A stretch of DNA of 64,000 nucleotides from Actinomadura madurae (GTDB lineage: Bacteria > Actinomycetota > Actinomycetes > Streptosporangiales > Streptosporangiaceae), in contig NZ_FOVH01000023.1 of NCBI RefSeq assembly GCF_900115095.1, positions 62,001 through 126,000 on the forward strand. Direction: 5' to 3'. Both the position numbers and the translations under genes were made by a program. Every line of letters starts with the position of its first letter. The first letter of the stretch is position 1. Under the pieces are notes generated by a model, which saw nothing but the letters and a program-made list of their open reading frames with translations, had not been told where the DNA came from and searched no databases. Of this stretch, positions 16,326-24,948 are shown in pieces.

Positions 16326-16409
16326 TCAGGACGGGCGGCGACACAGCGCGCTGGCCTGGCGGCGCAGGTCGACGTGGAGGCGCTCGTGGCGGAGTCCGGT
16401 GATCGTCAC
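16326..16409 (-). CDS. Cysteine-type leader peptide upstream of cysteine dioxygenase
   Basis: A 27-codon ORF with a GTG start. Its core RHERLHVDLRRQASALC matches the short actinobacterial 'putative leader peptides' of the form RxHVDLxRxxSALC found before sulfur-metabolism genes. The single Cys codon is near the end (residue 23). A promoter with TTGACT (16440-16445) and ATCCTT (16416-16421), 18-nt spacer, ends 6 nt before the GTG, so it should be leaderless. Only 45 nt separate its stop from the dioxygenase ATG, and I see no terminator hairpin between them, so control may act on translation or via re-initiation. The mechanism is inference. Confidence 0.75.
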   Translation of the reverse strand: MTITGLRHERLHVDLRRQASALCRRPS

Positions 16410-16415
16410 GGCGAC

Positions 16416-16445
16416 AAGGATGGTCCAGATTCCCCATAAAGTCAA
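16416..16445 (-). promoter_or_regulatory. Promoter of the cysteine leader/dioxygenase transcript
   Basis: The -35 is TTGACT (16440-16445) and the -10 is ATCCTT (16416-16421), with an 18-bp spacer on the minus strand. The predicted start point coincides with the leader GTG at 16409. Confidence 0.5.
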
Positions 16446-16542
16446 TCGGAAATAACAGGTAGCCGATACCCAGGGGCCGGGCCGGATCTCCCTCCAGGGG
16501 GGCAGGTCAGTGCGGCGCCGCGCGTTCTAGGCTCACGACCAA

Positions 16543-17796
16543 ATGAACGAACCAGACCACCACGCATCCGGCGGCAAGGCCCGGCTGGTCGCCGGCGTCC
16601 GCGCCGCAGTCGTGCCCGGACGGGACGACCCGGCCGTCATGCTGCTGCCCGGGTCCCTCGCGCTGCGCGTCCCGATCCTGGTCTTCCTGCTGGCGCTGAC
16701 GGTCGGCTTCACCGGCGGGTCCATCGCGATCCCGATCCAGATGTACGGCGTCGATCCGGGGCTGGCGTGGCCGCTCGGCGTGCTGCAGGCGACGCCGCTG
16801 ATCTTCGCGGCCCGGTGGCCGCTCGCCGCCTGGCGGATCGCGATGACCGGGCTGGTGCTCACGGTCATCGTCCGGCACGGCGACGGCTTCATGCCGTGGC
16901 CGGTGACCGCGATCCTGGCCCTGGTCGTCATCCTGTTCTTCACCGGCGTCGGAGCCGACCGGCAGACCACCGTCGGCGTCGGCACGGTGACGATCGCCGC
17001 GGCGCTCCTGCCCGCGGTGCTGCTCGGGATGCCGGGCTGGTTCGGGATGATCCTCGCCGGGATCGCGGCGCTCGCGCTGACGTTCGGCGACGCGGTCGGC
17101 GGGCGGCACTCGGCCGTGGAGGAGCTGCGCCGGCGCGAGGAGCAGCACCGCGCCGACCTGGCCCGGCAGGCGGTGCTGGAGGAGCGCGCCCGCATCGCCC
17201 GCGAGCTGCACGACGTGGTCGCGCACCACATGTCGGTGATCGCGATGCAGGCGGAGGCCGCCCCCTACAAGATCCCGGACCTGCCGGACGCCGCCCGCCA
17301 GACGTTCGGGGTGGTCCGGGACGCGGCCCGCGAGGCGCTCACCGAGACGCGCCGGGTCGTCGGGCTGCTGCGCGCGGACGACGAGGGCGCCGAGCGCGCC
17401 CCCCAGCCCGGCCTCGACCGGCTGGACGACCTGGTCGCCGCGGCCCGCCGCTCCGGGCTGTCGGTCGCGACCGTCGTCGTGGGGATGCCGCGCCCGCTGA
17501 ACGCCGGCGTCGACCTGTCGGCGTACCGGATCGTCCAGGAGTCGCTGAGCAACGCCTCCCGTTACGCGCCGGGCTCGCGGGTGCACGTCGAGGTGAAGTA
17601 CGGCACCGGCTCACTCGTGGTGTCGGTCACCGACGACGGCGCCCGCGGCGAGCCGGAGCAGTCGCAGGGCGGCGGCCACGGGCTGGTCGGCATGCGCGAG
17701 CGCGTGACGATGCTCGGCGGGAGCCTGGACGCCGGGCCGCTGGACGACGGCTGGGCGGTCGCCGCCGAACTGCCCTATGGGGATCCGGACCGATGA
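16543..17796 (+). CDS. NarL-type sensor histidine kinase
   Basis: A 417-residue kinase. Five or so membrane helices span residues 40-185. A short coiled linker leads to the HisKA_3 dimerisation domain with RARIARELHDVVAHH (phospho-acceptor His223), then HATPase_c with DDLVAAARRSGL, an N box at YRIVQESLSNASRY and a G box at GGGHGLVGMRERV. There is no large extracellular sensor, so the signal is probably in the membrane. It is followed 37 nt later by its response regulator. A -10-like TAGGCT is at 16528-16533, giving a very short or no leader. Confidence 0.9.
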   Translation: MNEPDHHASGGKARLVAGVRAAVVPGRDDPAVMLLPGSLALRVPILVFLLALTVGFTGGSIAIPIQMYGVDPGLAWPLGVLQATPLIFAARWPLAAWRIAMTGLVLTVIVRHGDGFMPWPVTAILALVVILFFTGVGADRQTTVGVGTVTIAAALLPAVLLGMPGWFGMILAGIAALALTFGDAVGGRHSAVEELRRREEQHRADLARQAVLEERARIARELHDVVAHHMSVIAMQAEAAPYKIPDLPDAARQTFGVVRDAAREALTETRRVVGLLRADDEGAERAPQPGLDRLDDLVAAARRSGLSVATVVVGMPRPLNAGVDLSAYRIVQESLSNASRYAPGSRVHVEVKYGTGSLVVSVTDDGARGEPEQSQGGGHGLVGMRERVTMLGGSLDAGPLDDGWAVAAELPYGDPDR

Positions 17797-17821
17797 TCGC
17801 CGGGACCTTCACCGGGACCCG

Positions 17822-17827
17822 TAAGGT
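17822..17827 (+). promoter_or_regulatory. Possible internal -10 box for the response regulator gene
   Basis: TAAGGT ends 6 nt before the GTG at 17834, in the 37-nt gap after the kinase. The spacing is that of a leaderless start, so the regulator may also be transcribed on its own. Confidence 0.35.
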
Positions 17828-17833
17828 TGGTTC

Positions 17834-18508
17834 GTGACGATTCGGGTGCTGATCGCCGACGACCAGGTGATGATCCGCGACGGGCTCGCGGCGCTGCTGT
17901 CCTCCGATCCCGGGATCGAGGTGATCGGGCAGGCGGGCAACGGCCGCGAGGCGGTGGAGATGGCCCGCCGGCTCGACCCGGACGTGGTCGTGATGGACAT
18001 CCGGATGCCGGAGATGGACGGCCTCGCCGCGACCGCCGAGCTGGCGGGCGACCTCGACCCCGACGCCGACCCCGCGGCGGCGCGGCCGAAGGTGCTCGTC
18101 CTCACGACGTTCGACCTGGACGAGTACGTCTACGAGGCGCTCGGCGCGGGGGCGAGCGGGTTCCTGCTCAAGGACGCGTCGGCCGCCGACCTGGTGACCG
18201 GCGTCCGGGTGGTGGCGGCCGGGGACGCGCTGCTCGCCCCGTCCATCACCCGGCGGCTGATCGGCGACTTCGCCCGCCGCCGCCGGCACCAGCGACCGAG
18301 CCCGAAGGCCACCGCCGGCCTGACGCCGCGCGAGCTGGACGTGCTGCGGCTCATCGCCCGCGGCCTGTCCAACGCCGAGATCGCCGCCGAGCTGGTGCTG
18401 GCCGAGCAGACGGTCAAGACGCACGTGGGGCACGTGCTGACCAAGCTCATGCTGCGCGACCGCACCCAGGCCGTCGTCTACGCCTACGAGAACGGCCTGG
18501 TCGGCTAG
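17834..18508 (+). CDS. NarL/LuxR-family response regulator
   Basis: 224 residues. The N-terminal receiver has the acidic pocket (ADD at 8-10), phospho-acceptor Asp55 in VVVMDIRMPEMDG, and the conserved Lys in GFLLKDAS. The C-terminal GerE/LuxR helix-turn-helix is LTPRELDVLRLIARGLSNAEIA. A basic linker (RRRRHQRPSPK) joins them. The partner is the kinase directly upstream. No transporter or enzyme gene is linked on this strand, so its targets cannot be guessed. A GTG start is used because the receiver begins immediately after it. Confidence 0.9.
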   Translation: MTIRVLIADDQVMIRDGLAALLSSDPGIEVIGQAGNGREAVEMARRLDPDVVVMDIRMPEMDGLAATAELAGDLDPDADPAAARPKVLVLTTFDLDEYVYEALGAGASGFLLKDASAADLVTGVRVVAAGDALLAPSITRRLIGDFARRRRHQRPSPKATAGLTPRELDVLRLIARGLSNAEIAAELVLAEQTVKTHVGHVLTKLMLRDRTQAVVYAYENGLVG

Positions 18509-18517
18509 GGGCCGGCC

Positions 18518-19471
18518 TCAGCGCGAGGGATCGAGGACGAGCTTGCCGGTGGTGCGGCGGGCGCGCAGGTCCTCGTGGGCCCGCCGGACCTCGGTGAGCC
18601 CGTACTCGCCGCCGCCGATCACGCGCAGGCGGCCCTCCGTCGCGAGACCGAACAGCTCGCCCAGGGCCTGGCCCATCACGTCGCCGGGCAGCCGGAACAC
18701 GTGCGCCAGCCACATGCCCGAGATCGTGGTGGAGTGCGCCATCAGCGCGGCGGGCCGGACGGGTGCCGGCTCCTTGCGCGAGGCCATGCCGTAGAAGGCG
18801 AGGCGGCCGAACGGGGCGAGGGCGCGCAGGCTCTGGTCGGTGACCGTGCCGCCGGTCATCTCCAGCACGGTGTCGACGCGCCTGCCCTCGTTGGCCTCGA
18901 TGAGCGCGTCCTTGAGGTCGGGCTCGTTGGCGTCGATCGCGACGTCGGCGCCGAGGTCGAGGGCGAGGGCGCGTTTCTCCTCCGACGACGCGGTGGCGAT
19001 GACGCGGCCGGCGCCCCAGGCCTTGGCGAGCTGGACGGCGAGCGTCCCGACCCCGCCCGCGGCGGCGTGCACGACGACGGACTCGCCCGGCGCCAGGTGC
19101 ACGCTGCGGCGCAGCAGCAGCCATGCCGACGCGCCCTGGACGATCATGCCGAGCGCGGTGACGTCGTCGATGGCGTCCGGGACGTCCCAGGCCAGCGCCT
19201 CGGGCGCGACGGCCTTCTCGGCGTAGCCGCCGGTGCCGACGAGCGCGACGACGCGGCGGCCCCCGGCGGTGCCGACGACCTCGCCGCCCGGCACCATCGG
19301 CAGCGTGGACGCCGACAGGTAGCTGTTCTCGGCCTGGTGGGTGTCGGCGTAGTTGATCCCGGCCCGCGCGACGTCGATGAGCAGATGGCCCGGCCCGGCG
19401 ACCGGGTCGGGCAGCTCGGTGACGTTCAGGACCTCGGGCCCGCCGAACTCGGTGATCTGGATGGCGCGCAT
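18518..19471 (-). CDS. Quinone reductase-type zinc-independent alcohol dehydrogenase family protein
   Basis: A 317-residue MDR-superfamily oxidoreductase of the NADPH:quinone reductase (QOR) type. The N-terminal GroES-like domain has GINYADTHQ. The Rossmann domain has the nucleotide loop AAAGGVGTLAVQLAKAWG. Zinc-binding Cys and His residues of true alcohol dehydrogenases are absent, as expected for quinone reductases. It converges on the response regulator gene and lies 28 nt downstream of the SDR gene on the same strand, so the two may form an operon controlled from the divergent promoter at 20247-20292. Confidence 0.85.
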   Translation of the reverse strand: MRAIQITEFGGPEVLNVTELPDPVAGPGHLLIDVARAGINYADTHQAENSYLSASTLPMVPGGEVVGTAGGRRVVALVGTGGYAEKAVAPEALAWDVPDAIDDVTALGMIVQGASAWLLLRRSVHLAPGESVVVHAAAGGVGTLAVQLAKAWGAGRVIATASSEEKRALALDLGADVAIDANEPDLKDALIEANEGRRVDTVLEMTGGTVTDQSLRALAPFGRLAFYGMASRKEPAPVRPAALMAHSTTISGMWLAHVFRLPGDVMGQALGELFGLATEGRLRVIGGGEYGLTEVRRAHEDLRARRTTGKLVLDPSR

Positions 19472-19499
19472 GACTCTCCTTCGAAGGCCTGGAGCCCGC

Positions 19500-20246
19500 T
19501 CAGCGCGGGCCGGGGACGCCGCGGAACGCGAACGGCTCGGACGGGCGTCCGGGTACGACGTACCAGGCCTCGCCGGTCCCGTCGGCGTTCAGGATGCGCA
19601 TGAACGCCTCGACGACGTCGCCCACGTCCAGGATCGGGAAGCCGGTCTCCTCAAGCTGCCCCTTCATCGGGGTGAGGATGTCGGTGTCGGCGAAAGAGGG
19701 GCAGAGCGCGTTCACGCGGACGCCCTCCTCGGCGAACGTCGGGCCGAGGGCGCGGACGAGGCCGACGACGGCGGCCTTGTTCGCGCCGTAGACGGGGTCG
19801 AACGGCGTCGCCGTCAGCGCGGCCATGCTGGCGGTGGCGACGATGTCGCCGCCGCCGCGGGCGCGCAGGGCCGGCAGCGCGGCGTGCGCGCCGAACACGA
19901 CGCCGTCGAGGTTGATGCCCATGGCCCGCCGGTACGCGGCGAGGTCGAAGTCGTCCCCCACGCCGCCGCTCCCGGCGACCCCGGCGTTGAGGAACGCCAC
20001 GTCCAGGCCACCGAACCGCTCGACGGCGGTCGCCACGGCGGCCTCGCTCGCGGCGGGCTCGCGGACGTCGCAGCGGACGAACGCCCCGTCCAGCTCCTTC
20101 GCCAGCGCGTCCCCGGCCTCCGCGTCGACGTCGGCGAGGACCACGCGGGCGCCCTCGCCGGCGAGCCGGCGCGCCACCGCGGCGCCGATGCCGTTGGATC
20201 CACCCGTGATCAGCGCGACCTTGCCGGTGCCGTCGAAGGCTGGCAT
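19500..20246 (-). CDS. Short-chain dehydrogenase/reductase
   Basis: A 248-residue classical SDR. The cofactor loop is TGGSNGIG (14-21), with an Asp after strand 2 (LADVDAE) that favours NAD over NADP, FLNAGVAG in the NAG position, a catalytic Ser region ATASMAAL and the YGANK active site (Tyr and Lys). The substrate is not evident; linkage to an acyl-CoA dehydrogenase suggests fatty-acid or beta-hydroxyacyl oxidation. It is divergent from that dehydrogenase across a 46-bp gap containing a perfect palindrome, so both sides are probably controlled by the TetR protein at 21513. Confidence 0.87.
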   Translation of the reverse strand: MPAFDGTGKVALITGGSNGIGAAVARRLAGEGARVVLADVDAEAGDALAKELDGAFVRCDVREPAASEAAVATAVERFGGLDVAFLNAGVAGSGGVGDDFDLAAYRRAMGINLDGVVFGAHAALPALRARGGGDIVATASMAALTATPFDPVYGANKAAVVGLVRALGPTFAEEGVRVNALCPSFADTDILTPMKGQLEETGFPILDVGDVVEAFMRILNADGTGEAWYVVPGRPSEPFAFRGVPGPR

Positions 20247-20262
20247 GGGGACTCCTTCCCGA

Positions 20263-20284
20263 AGTAACTGACTCGTCAGTTACT
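20263..20284. promoter_or_regulatory. 22-bp palindromic operator, likely for the local TetR
   Basis: Arms AGTAACTGAC and GTCAGTTACT are perfect inverted repeats separated by 2 nt. The right end overlaps a TACTCT -10 box (20281-20286) that lies 6 nt before the acyl-CoA dehydrogenase ATG. Binding would block transcription of that gene and its tetR partner and, from the other strand, the SDR gene. Confidence 0.75.
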
Positions 20285-20292
20285 CTAGCGGA

Positions 20293-21516
20293 ATGGACTT
20301 CGGTTTGAGCGAGCGGGCCGGGGAGTACCTCGGCCGCCTCCAGGAATTCATGGACACCCACGTCTACCCGGCCGAGCCGGTCTACGCCGCCCAGCGGGCG
20401 GAACTGCGCGCGGCCGGACGCGAGCACCACGTCCCGCAGGTCGTCGAGGACCTCAAGGTGGAGGCCCGCAAGCGCGGCCTCTGGAACCTCTTCCTGCCCG
20501 ACAGCGAGGACCCCGCGCACGGGCTCAGCGTCACCGACTACGCCTCGCTCGCCGAGGTGACGGGACGCTCCCCCAGCCTCGCGCCCGAGGCCGTGAACTG
20601 CGCGGCGCCCGACACGGGCAACATGGAGGTCCTGCACCTGTTCGGGACGCCCGAGCAGAAGGAGAGGTGGCTCACGCCGCTGCTGAACGGCGAGATCCGC
20701 AGCGCGTTCGCGATGACCGAGCCGGACGTGGCGAGCTCGGACGCCACCAACATCTCCACCCGCATCGAGCGGGACGGCGACCACTACGTGATCAACGGCC
20801 GCAAGTGGTGGATCAGCGGCTCCGCCGACCCGCGCTGCAAGATCATGATCGTGATGGGCAAGACGGACCCGGAGGGGCACCCCTACCGGCAGCAGTCGAT
20901 GGTGCTGGTCCCGCTGGACACGCCCGGGGTGGAGGTCGTCCGCCCGCTGCCGGTGTTCGGCTACCAGGACCAGCACGGCCACTGCGAGATCACCTTCACC
21001 GACGTCCGCGTCCCGGTGGAGAACCTCGTCGGCGAGGAGGGCGGCGGCTTCGCGATCGCGCAGGCCCGCCTCGGCCCCGGCCGCATCCACCACTGCATGC
21101 GCGCGATCGGGATGGCCGAGCGGGCGCTGGAGCTGATGTGCGAGCGCGCGGTGTCGCGCGTGGCGTTCGGCGGCCCGCTCGCCAAGCAGGGCGTGGTGCG
21201 CGAGCAGATCGCCGAGTCGCGGATGGCGATCGAGCAGGCCCGGCTGCTCACGCTGAAGACCGCCTGGATGATCGACAGGCACGGCGTCCAGGCGGCGAGG
21301 TCGGAGGTGGCGGCCATCAAGGTGATCGCCCCGCGCGTCGCGCTGGAGGTCGTCGACCGTGCGATCCAGGTGCACGGCGGCGCCGGCGTCAGCGACGACA
21401 CGCCGCTGGCCGGCATGTGGGCGGGCCTGCGCACGCTGCGCCTCGCGGACGGGCCGGACGAGGTCCACGTCCGGTCCGTGGCCCGCGCCGAGCTGGGCAA
21501 GTACCTCGGCACATGA
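20293..21516 (+). CDS. Acyl-CoA dehydrogenase (ACAD10/11-like)
   Basis: A 407-residue FAD-dependent acyl-CoA dehydrogenase. [15 protein letters not shown] is the flavin/substrate signature, [14 protein letters not shown] the middle domain, and [14 protein letters not shown] with [16 protein letters not shown] the C-terminal block typical of the ACAD10/11 group, which act on long-chain, branched or 4-hydroxy-acyl-CoAs. It introduces the alpha,beta double bond in beta-oxidation. The ATG is probably leaderless, with a -10 box at 20281-20286 inside the operator. The tetR gene starts within its stop codon (ATGA), forming a two-gene unit. Confidence 0.9.
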   Translation: MDFGLSERAGEYLGRLQEFMDTHVYPAEPVYAAQRAELRAAGREHHVPQVVEDLKVEARKRGLWNLFLPDSEDPAHGLSVTDYASLAEVTGRSPSLAPEAVNCAAPDTGNMEVLHLFGTPEQKERWLTPLLNGEIRSAFAMTEPDVASSDATNISTRIERDGDHYVINGRKWWISGSADPRCKIMIVMGKTDPEGHPYRQQSMVLVPLDTPGVEVVRPLPVFGYQDQHGHCEITFTDVRVPVENLVGEEGGGFAIAQARLGPGRIHHCMRAIGMAERALELMCERAVSRVAFGGPLAKQGVVREQIAESRMAIEQARLLTLKTAWMIDRHGVQAARSEVAAIKVIAPRVALEVVDRAIQVHGGAGVSDDTPLAGMWAGLRTLRLADGPDEVHVRSVARAELGKYLGT

Positions 21517-22184
21517 CCGGTGAAGCGGGGGAGGTCGCGCCGGACCCGGGCGTGCGGCGGCGGATGCCGCACGCCCGGCGGCGCGAGCAGCTGCTCCAGG
21601 TGGCGCTGGAGGAGTTCGGCAGGCGCGGCTACCACCTCACCCAGATGGAGCACGTGGCGGCCGCCGCGCGGGTGTCGAAGGCGCTGCTGTACCAGCACTT
21701 CGCCTCGAAGGAGGAGCTGTTCGCCGAGGTCACCGAGGCGATCGTCGCCGAGCTGACCGGCCGGCTGAACGAGGCCGTGCTGGCGGCGCACGGCTCGGCC
21801 GACGGCATCCGGGCGATGATCCGGGTGCTGTTCGACTACGCCACCGAGGAGCCGGACGCGTGGGCGCTCGTGGTCCGGCACCTGGACAAGCCCGAGGTGG
21901 GGCTGGAGCTGCGGGAGCTGCGCGACCGGCTCGGCACGGCGTTCGCCGACCTCCTGCTGCGCCGCCGCCGCGCCGACCCGGCCCTCTCGCCCGCCGCGCT
22001 CGAGGTGAACGAGCGGCGGGCGCGGCTCCTCGTCCCGCTGATGTACGGGTCGATGCTGTCGATGGTGTCGTGGTGGCTGGAGCACCCGGACACCCCGCGC
22101 GAGCGCGCCGAGCAGATGGCCGTGGAGTTCATCTGGCTCGGTCTGGACCGGCTCCGCGCGGGCGAGCGGCTGCCGAGGGAGTAG
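21513..22184 (+). CDS. TetR/AcrR-family transcriptional regulator
   Basis: 223 residues. The N-terminal helix-turn-helix domain (about 18-68) includes [18 protein letters not shown] and [17 protein letters not shown]. The C-terminal ligand-binding half is of the fatty-acid regulator type. It is translationally coupled to the acyl-CoA dehydrogenase gene, and the 22-bp palindrome at 20263-20284 is the natural operator, giving autoregulated control by an acyl-CoA-type ligand (inference). Its last 56 nt overlap the convergent ROK gene, an unusually long antisense overlap. Confidence 0.88.
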   Translation: MTGEAGEVAPDPGVRRRMPHARRREQLLQVALEEFGRRGYHLTQMEHVAAAARVSKALLYQHFASKEELFAEVTEAIVAELTGRLNEAVLAAHGSADGIRAMIRVLFDYATEEPDAWALVVRHLDKPEVGLELRELRDRLGTAFADLLLRRRRADPALSPAALEVNERRARLLVPLMYGSMLSMVSWWLEHPDTPRERAEQMAVEFIWLGLDRLRAGERLPRE

Positions 22185-23211
22185 GGCGCCGCCGGCCGAA
22201 CACCTCGTCGCGGACGAGGTCGAGAGCGGTCAGCACGGCGCCGCGCAGCACCGCGTCGCCCTCGACGCGGCCGGCGCGCACCTCGGTGGCGGCCGGGCTG
22301 AGGACGCCGAGCCGGCCGGCGACCAGCCCGGCCAGCCGGTCGCCGCCGGCCCGTCCCTGCGCGCCGGCGAGCACGACGAGCCCCGGGTCCACGACGGCGA
22401 CGAGCACGAACACGGCCTTGGCGATGCGGGCGGCGATCTCCCCGTCGTCCAGGGTCGCGACCGCCCGCGTGTCGAGCAGGTCGCAGAAGTCCGCGTCGCC
22501 GAACTTCAGCAGCCCCACCTCGCCGGCGCCGCCGGACGCGCCGCGCCGGAGCCGCCCGTCCAGGACGAGGGCACCGCCGACGCCGTCGTCCAGCCACAGC
22601 ATCGCGAAATCGTCCCGGCCCGCCGCCGCGCCCTCCCGGTGCTCGGCGACGGCGCCCAGGTTCACCTCGTTCTCCATGACCACCGGCGCGCCGAGCCGGT
22701 CCTGGAGCACCGCGCCGAGGTCGGGCCGCCAGCCCGGGACGCCGCTGTCGGTGGCGAGGCCGGTGCGCGGGTCGATCAGGCCGGGGGCGCCGAGGACGAC
22801 CGTGTGCGGGACGCGGGCGCCGGCCGCCTCGGCGACCGCCTCGGCGACGAGCGCGGCGAGGTCCGGTGCGGCGGGCAGCGGACGGGACGCCGCCCCCGCC
22901 GGGTCGCCCGCGATGTCGGCGACGCCCACGTGCACGGCGTCGCGGCGCAGGTTCACCCCGGCGACGTGGGCGCGGTCGGCGACCAGCCCGTAGAGCCGGG
23001 CGTTCGGGCCCCGCCGGTCGGCGCCGGTCTCCCCCGCGACCTCGATCAGGCCGCCGGCGCGCAGCCGCTCGATCAGATCGGACACCGTCGGCCGCGACAG
23101 CCCGGTCAGCGTCCGCAGCTGCGGGGCGGTCAGCGGGCCGCGCTCCAGCAGCAGGTCAAGCGCGAGCCGGTCGTTGATCGCGCGGGCCATCGTGGGGTCG
23201 GCGGTCTGCAC
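22129..23211 (-). CDS. ROK-family transcriptional regulator
   Basis: 360 residues with an N-terminal winged helix (LTAPQLRTLTGLSRPTVSDLIERL) and a C-terminal ROK sugar-kinase-like domain. The domain keeps VLGAPGLIDPRTG, MENEVNLGAVAEHREG and WLDDGVGGALVLDG, but the CxCGxxGC zinc motif of NagC/Mlc is missing (the region reads DFCDLLDTRA). The start is set at a GTG (23211); an ATG 21 nt downstream is possible. It is divergent from an MFS gene, with two direct repeats between them. The 3' end overlaps the tetR gene by 56 nt. It probably controls the MFS gene and itself in response to a sugar-like ligand. Confidence 0.85.
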   Translation of the reverse strand: MQTADPTMARAINDRLALDLLLERGPLTAPQLRTLTGLSRPTVSDLIERLRAGGLIEVAGETGADRRGPNARLYGLVADRAHVAGVNLRRDAVHVGVADIAGDPAGAASRPLPAAPDLAALVAEAVAEAAGARVPHTVVLGAPGLIDPRTGLATDSGVPGWRPDLGAVLQDRLGAPVVMENEVNLGAVAEHREGAAAGRDDFAMLWLDDGVGGALVLDGRLRRGASGGAGEVGLLKFGDADFCDLLDTRAVATLDDGEIAARIAKAVFVLVAVVDPGLVVLAGAQGRAGGDRLAGLVAGRLGVLSPAATEVRAGRVEGDAVLRGAVLTALDLVRDEVFGRRRPTPSAAARPRGAGPDRAR

Positions 23212-23225
23212 GGCCCCATGGTAGT

Positions 23226-23271
23226 AGGCAGGGAGCCTGCCTGATCCCCTTTTCATCAGGAAGCCTGCCTG
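23226..23271. promoter_or_regulatory. Twin operator repeats between the ROK and MFS genes
   Basis: CAGGGAGCCTGCCTG (23229-23243) and CAGGAAGCCTGCCTG (23257-23271) are 15-bp near-identical direct repeats whose starts are 28 bp apart. The first also forms the inverted repeat AGGCAG/CTGCCT (23226-23242). They abut a TAGTTT -10 box (23273-23278) lying 7 nt before the MFS ATG. They are probable ROK-regulator binding sites. Confidence 0.65.
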
Positions 23272-23285
23272 TTAGTTTCTGCGCC

Positions 23286-24476
23286 ATGACCTCTCGGCCT
23301 TCGCGTGAGCATCGCGCCATCGCGATCGTGTTCGTCCTGCACGGCGCCGTCGCGGGCACCCTGGCGACCCGCATCCCGTGGATCCAGGACCGGCTCGACC
23401 TGTCCCCCACCATTCTCGGCTTCGCCTTGCTCTGCCCCTCCATCGGCGCCTTCGGCGCGATGCCGACCGCGAGCCGGCTCGCGCACCGGATCGGCGAGCG
23501 CCGGGCCACCCGCCTGCTGATCGCGGCGTGGTGCGCGGCCGTGGCGCTCCCCGCCCTCGCCCCGGCGCCGGCCTTCCTGTTCGCCGCGATGCTGCTGTTC
23601 GGCGCCGCGGCCGGGATGTCCGACGTGGTCATGAACGGGCACGCGGTGTCGGTGGAGCGGCATCTGCGGCGGCCGATCATGTCCGGCCTGCACGGCCTGT
23701 GGTGCGTCGGCAGCCTCGGGGCCGGCGGGGCCGGCGTCCTCGCCGCGCACGCCGGCGTGGACGCGCGGCTGCACCTCGGGCTCGTCGCGGCCGTGCTGGT
23801 GGCCGCGGGCGCCGTGGCGGGACGGGGTCTGCTGCGCGTCCGGCCGTCCGCCTCCGCTCCGGCCCCGCGCCGGTTCGCACTGCCCACGAGGGCCGTCCTC
23901 GCCATCGGCGTCGTCGGCTTCTGCGCGACGTTCGCCGAGGGCGCGAGCGCGGACTGGGCGGCCGTCTACCTGACCGAGGTGGCGGGCGCGGGGCCGGGAT
24001 CGGCCGCCGCGAGCTACACGATCTTCATGTCGTGCATGGCGGCCACCCGCCTGGCCGGCGACCGGCTGGTGCGGCGGTTCGGGCCGGTGCGGACCGTCCG
24101 GTACGGGGGCGTGGTGGCGGTGCTGGGCGGCGTGCTCGTCGTGGCGTCCCGCGCGCCGTGGCCCGCCATCGCGGGCTTCGCGCTGCTCGGCATCGGGGTG
24201 GCGACGACGCTGCCGCTGGTGTTCGCGGCGGCGGGCGACGCCGGCGCGACGCCCGGGGAGGGCGTGGCGGAGGTCGCGACGATCACCTACCTGTCGGGGC
24301 TCACCGCGCCCGCCGTGACCGGCTGGACGGCCGGCGCGCTGTCCTATCCGGCCGCGTTCGCGCTGATCACGTGCGTGGCCGGGGTGATGTCGGTGACCGC
24401 CGGCGCGCTCGCCCCGCGCGGCGGCGACCCGAAGGCCCCGGCGCCGGAGCCGTCCGGCGACGTCGTGCGCCGGTGA
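23286..24476 (+). CDS. MFS transporter (YbjJ-like)
   Basis: A 396-residue major facilitator with about twelve helices. The loop 2-3 region SRLAHRIGERRATRL, the FAEGASADWAAVYL stretch in helix 7 and MSDVVMNGHAVSVERHL are features of the YbjJ/FucP-like branch. The substrate is unknown. The likely leaderless ATG lies 15 nt after the second operator repeat, so regulation by the divergent ROK protein is expected. A hairpin terminator follows, shared with the convergent cold-shock gene. Confidence 0.82.
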   Translation: MTSRPSREHRAIAIVFVLHGAVAGTLATRIPWIQDRLDLSPTILGFALLCPSIGAFGAMPTASRLAHRIGERRATRLLIAAWCAAVALPALAPAPAFLFAAMLLFGAAAGMSDVVMNGHAVSVERHLRRPIMSGLHGLWCVGSLGAGGAGVLAAHAGVDARLHLGLVAAVLVAAGAVAGRGLLRVRPSASAPAPRRFALPTRAVLAIGVVGFCATFAEGASADWAAVYLTEVAGAGPGSAAASYTIFMSCMAATRLAGDRLVRRFGPVRTVRYGGVVAVLGGVLVVASRAPWPAIAGFALLGIGVATTLPLVFAAAGDAGATPGEGVAEVATITYLSGLTAPAVTGWTAGALSYPAAFALITCVAGVMSVTAGALAPRGGDPKAPAPEPSGDVVRR

Positions 24477-24506
24477 CCGGGGCGCCCGGCCCGCGAGCAC
24501 GCGAAA

Positions 24507-24533
24507 GGCCGGGGACGGCGAGCGTCCCCGGCC
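24507..24533. terminator. Bidirectional hairpin terminator
   Basis: GGCCGGGGACG (24507-24517) and CGTCCCCGGCC (24523-24533) form a perfect 11-bp stem with a 5-nt loop between the convergent MFS and cold-shock genes. Confidence 0.7.
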
Positions 24534-24557
24534 CTCGGTGCGCTGATTCCGCCGCGG

Positions 24558-24839
<282 letters not shown>

Positions 24840-24948
24840 TCACCCGGAGAAAACGCTTCGAGACTGCCTGGCTCCCGGCCGCGGCCGGACGCCATCGTGC
24901 AACACACCGAACCTACCCGATGCGGCCCGGGTTGGGGGAACCGACACC

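Noticed and set aside
18518-19471. Zinc-dependent alcohol dehydrogenase.
   Set aside because: The catalytic and structural zinc ligands are absent; the sequence fits the quinone reductase branch.
22129-23211. Glucokinase or other ROK kinase.
   Set aside because: The N-terminal winged helix and divergent operator repeats indicate a regulator rather than an enzyme.
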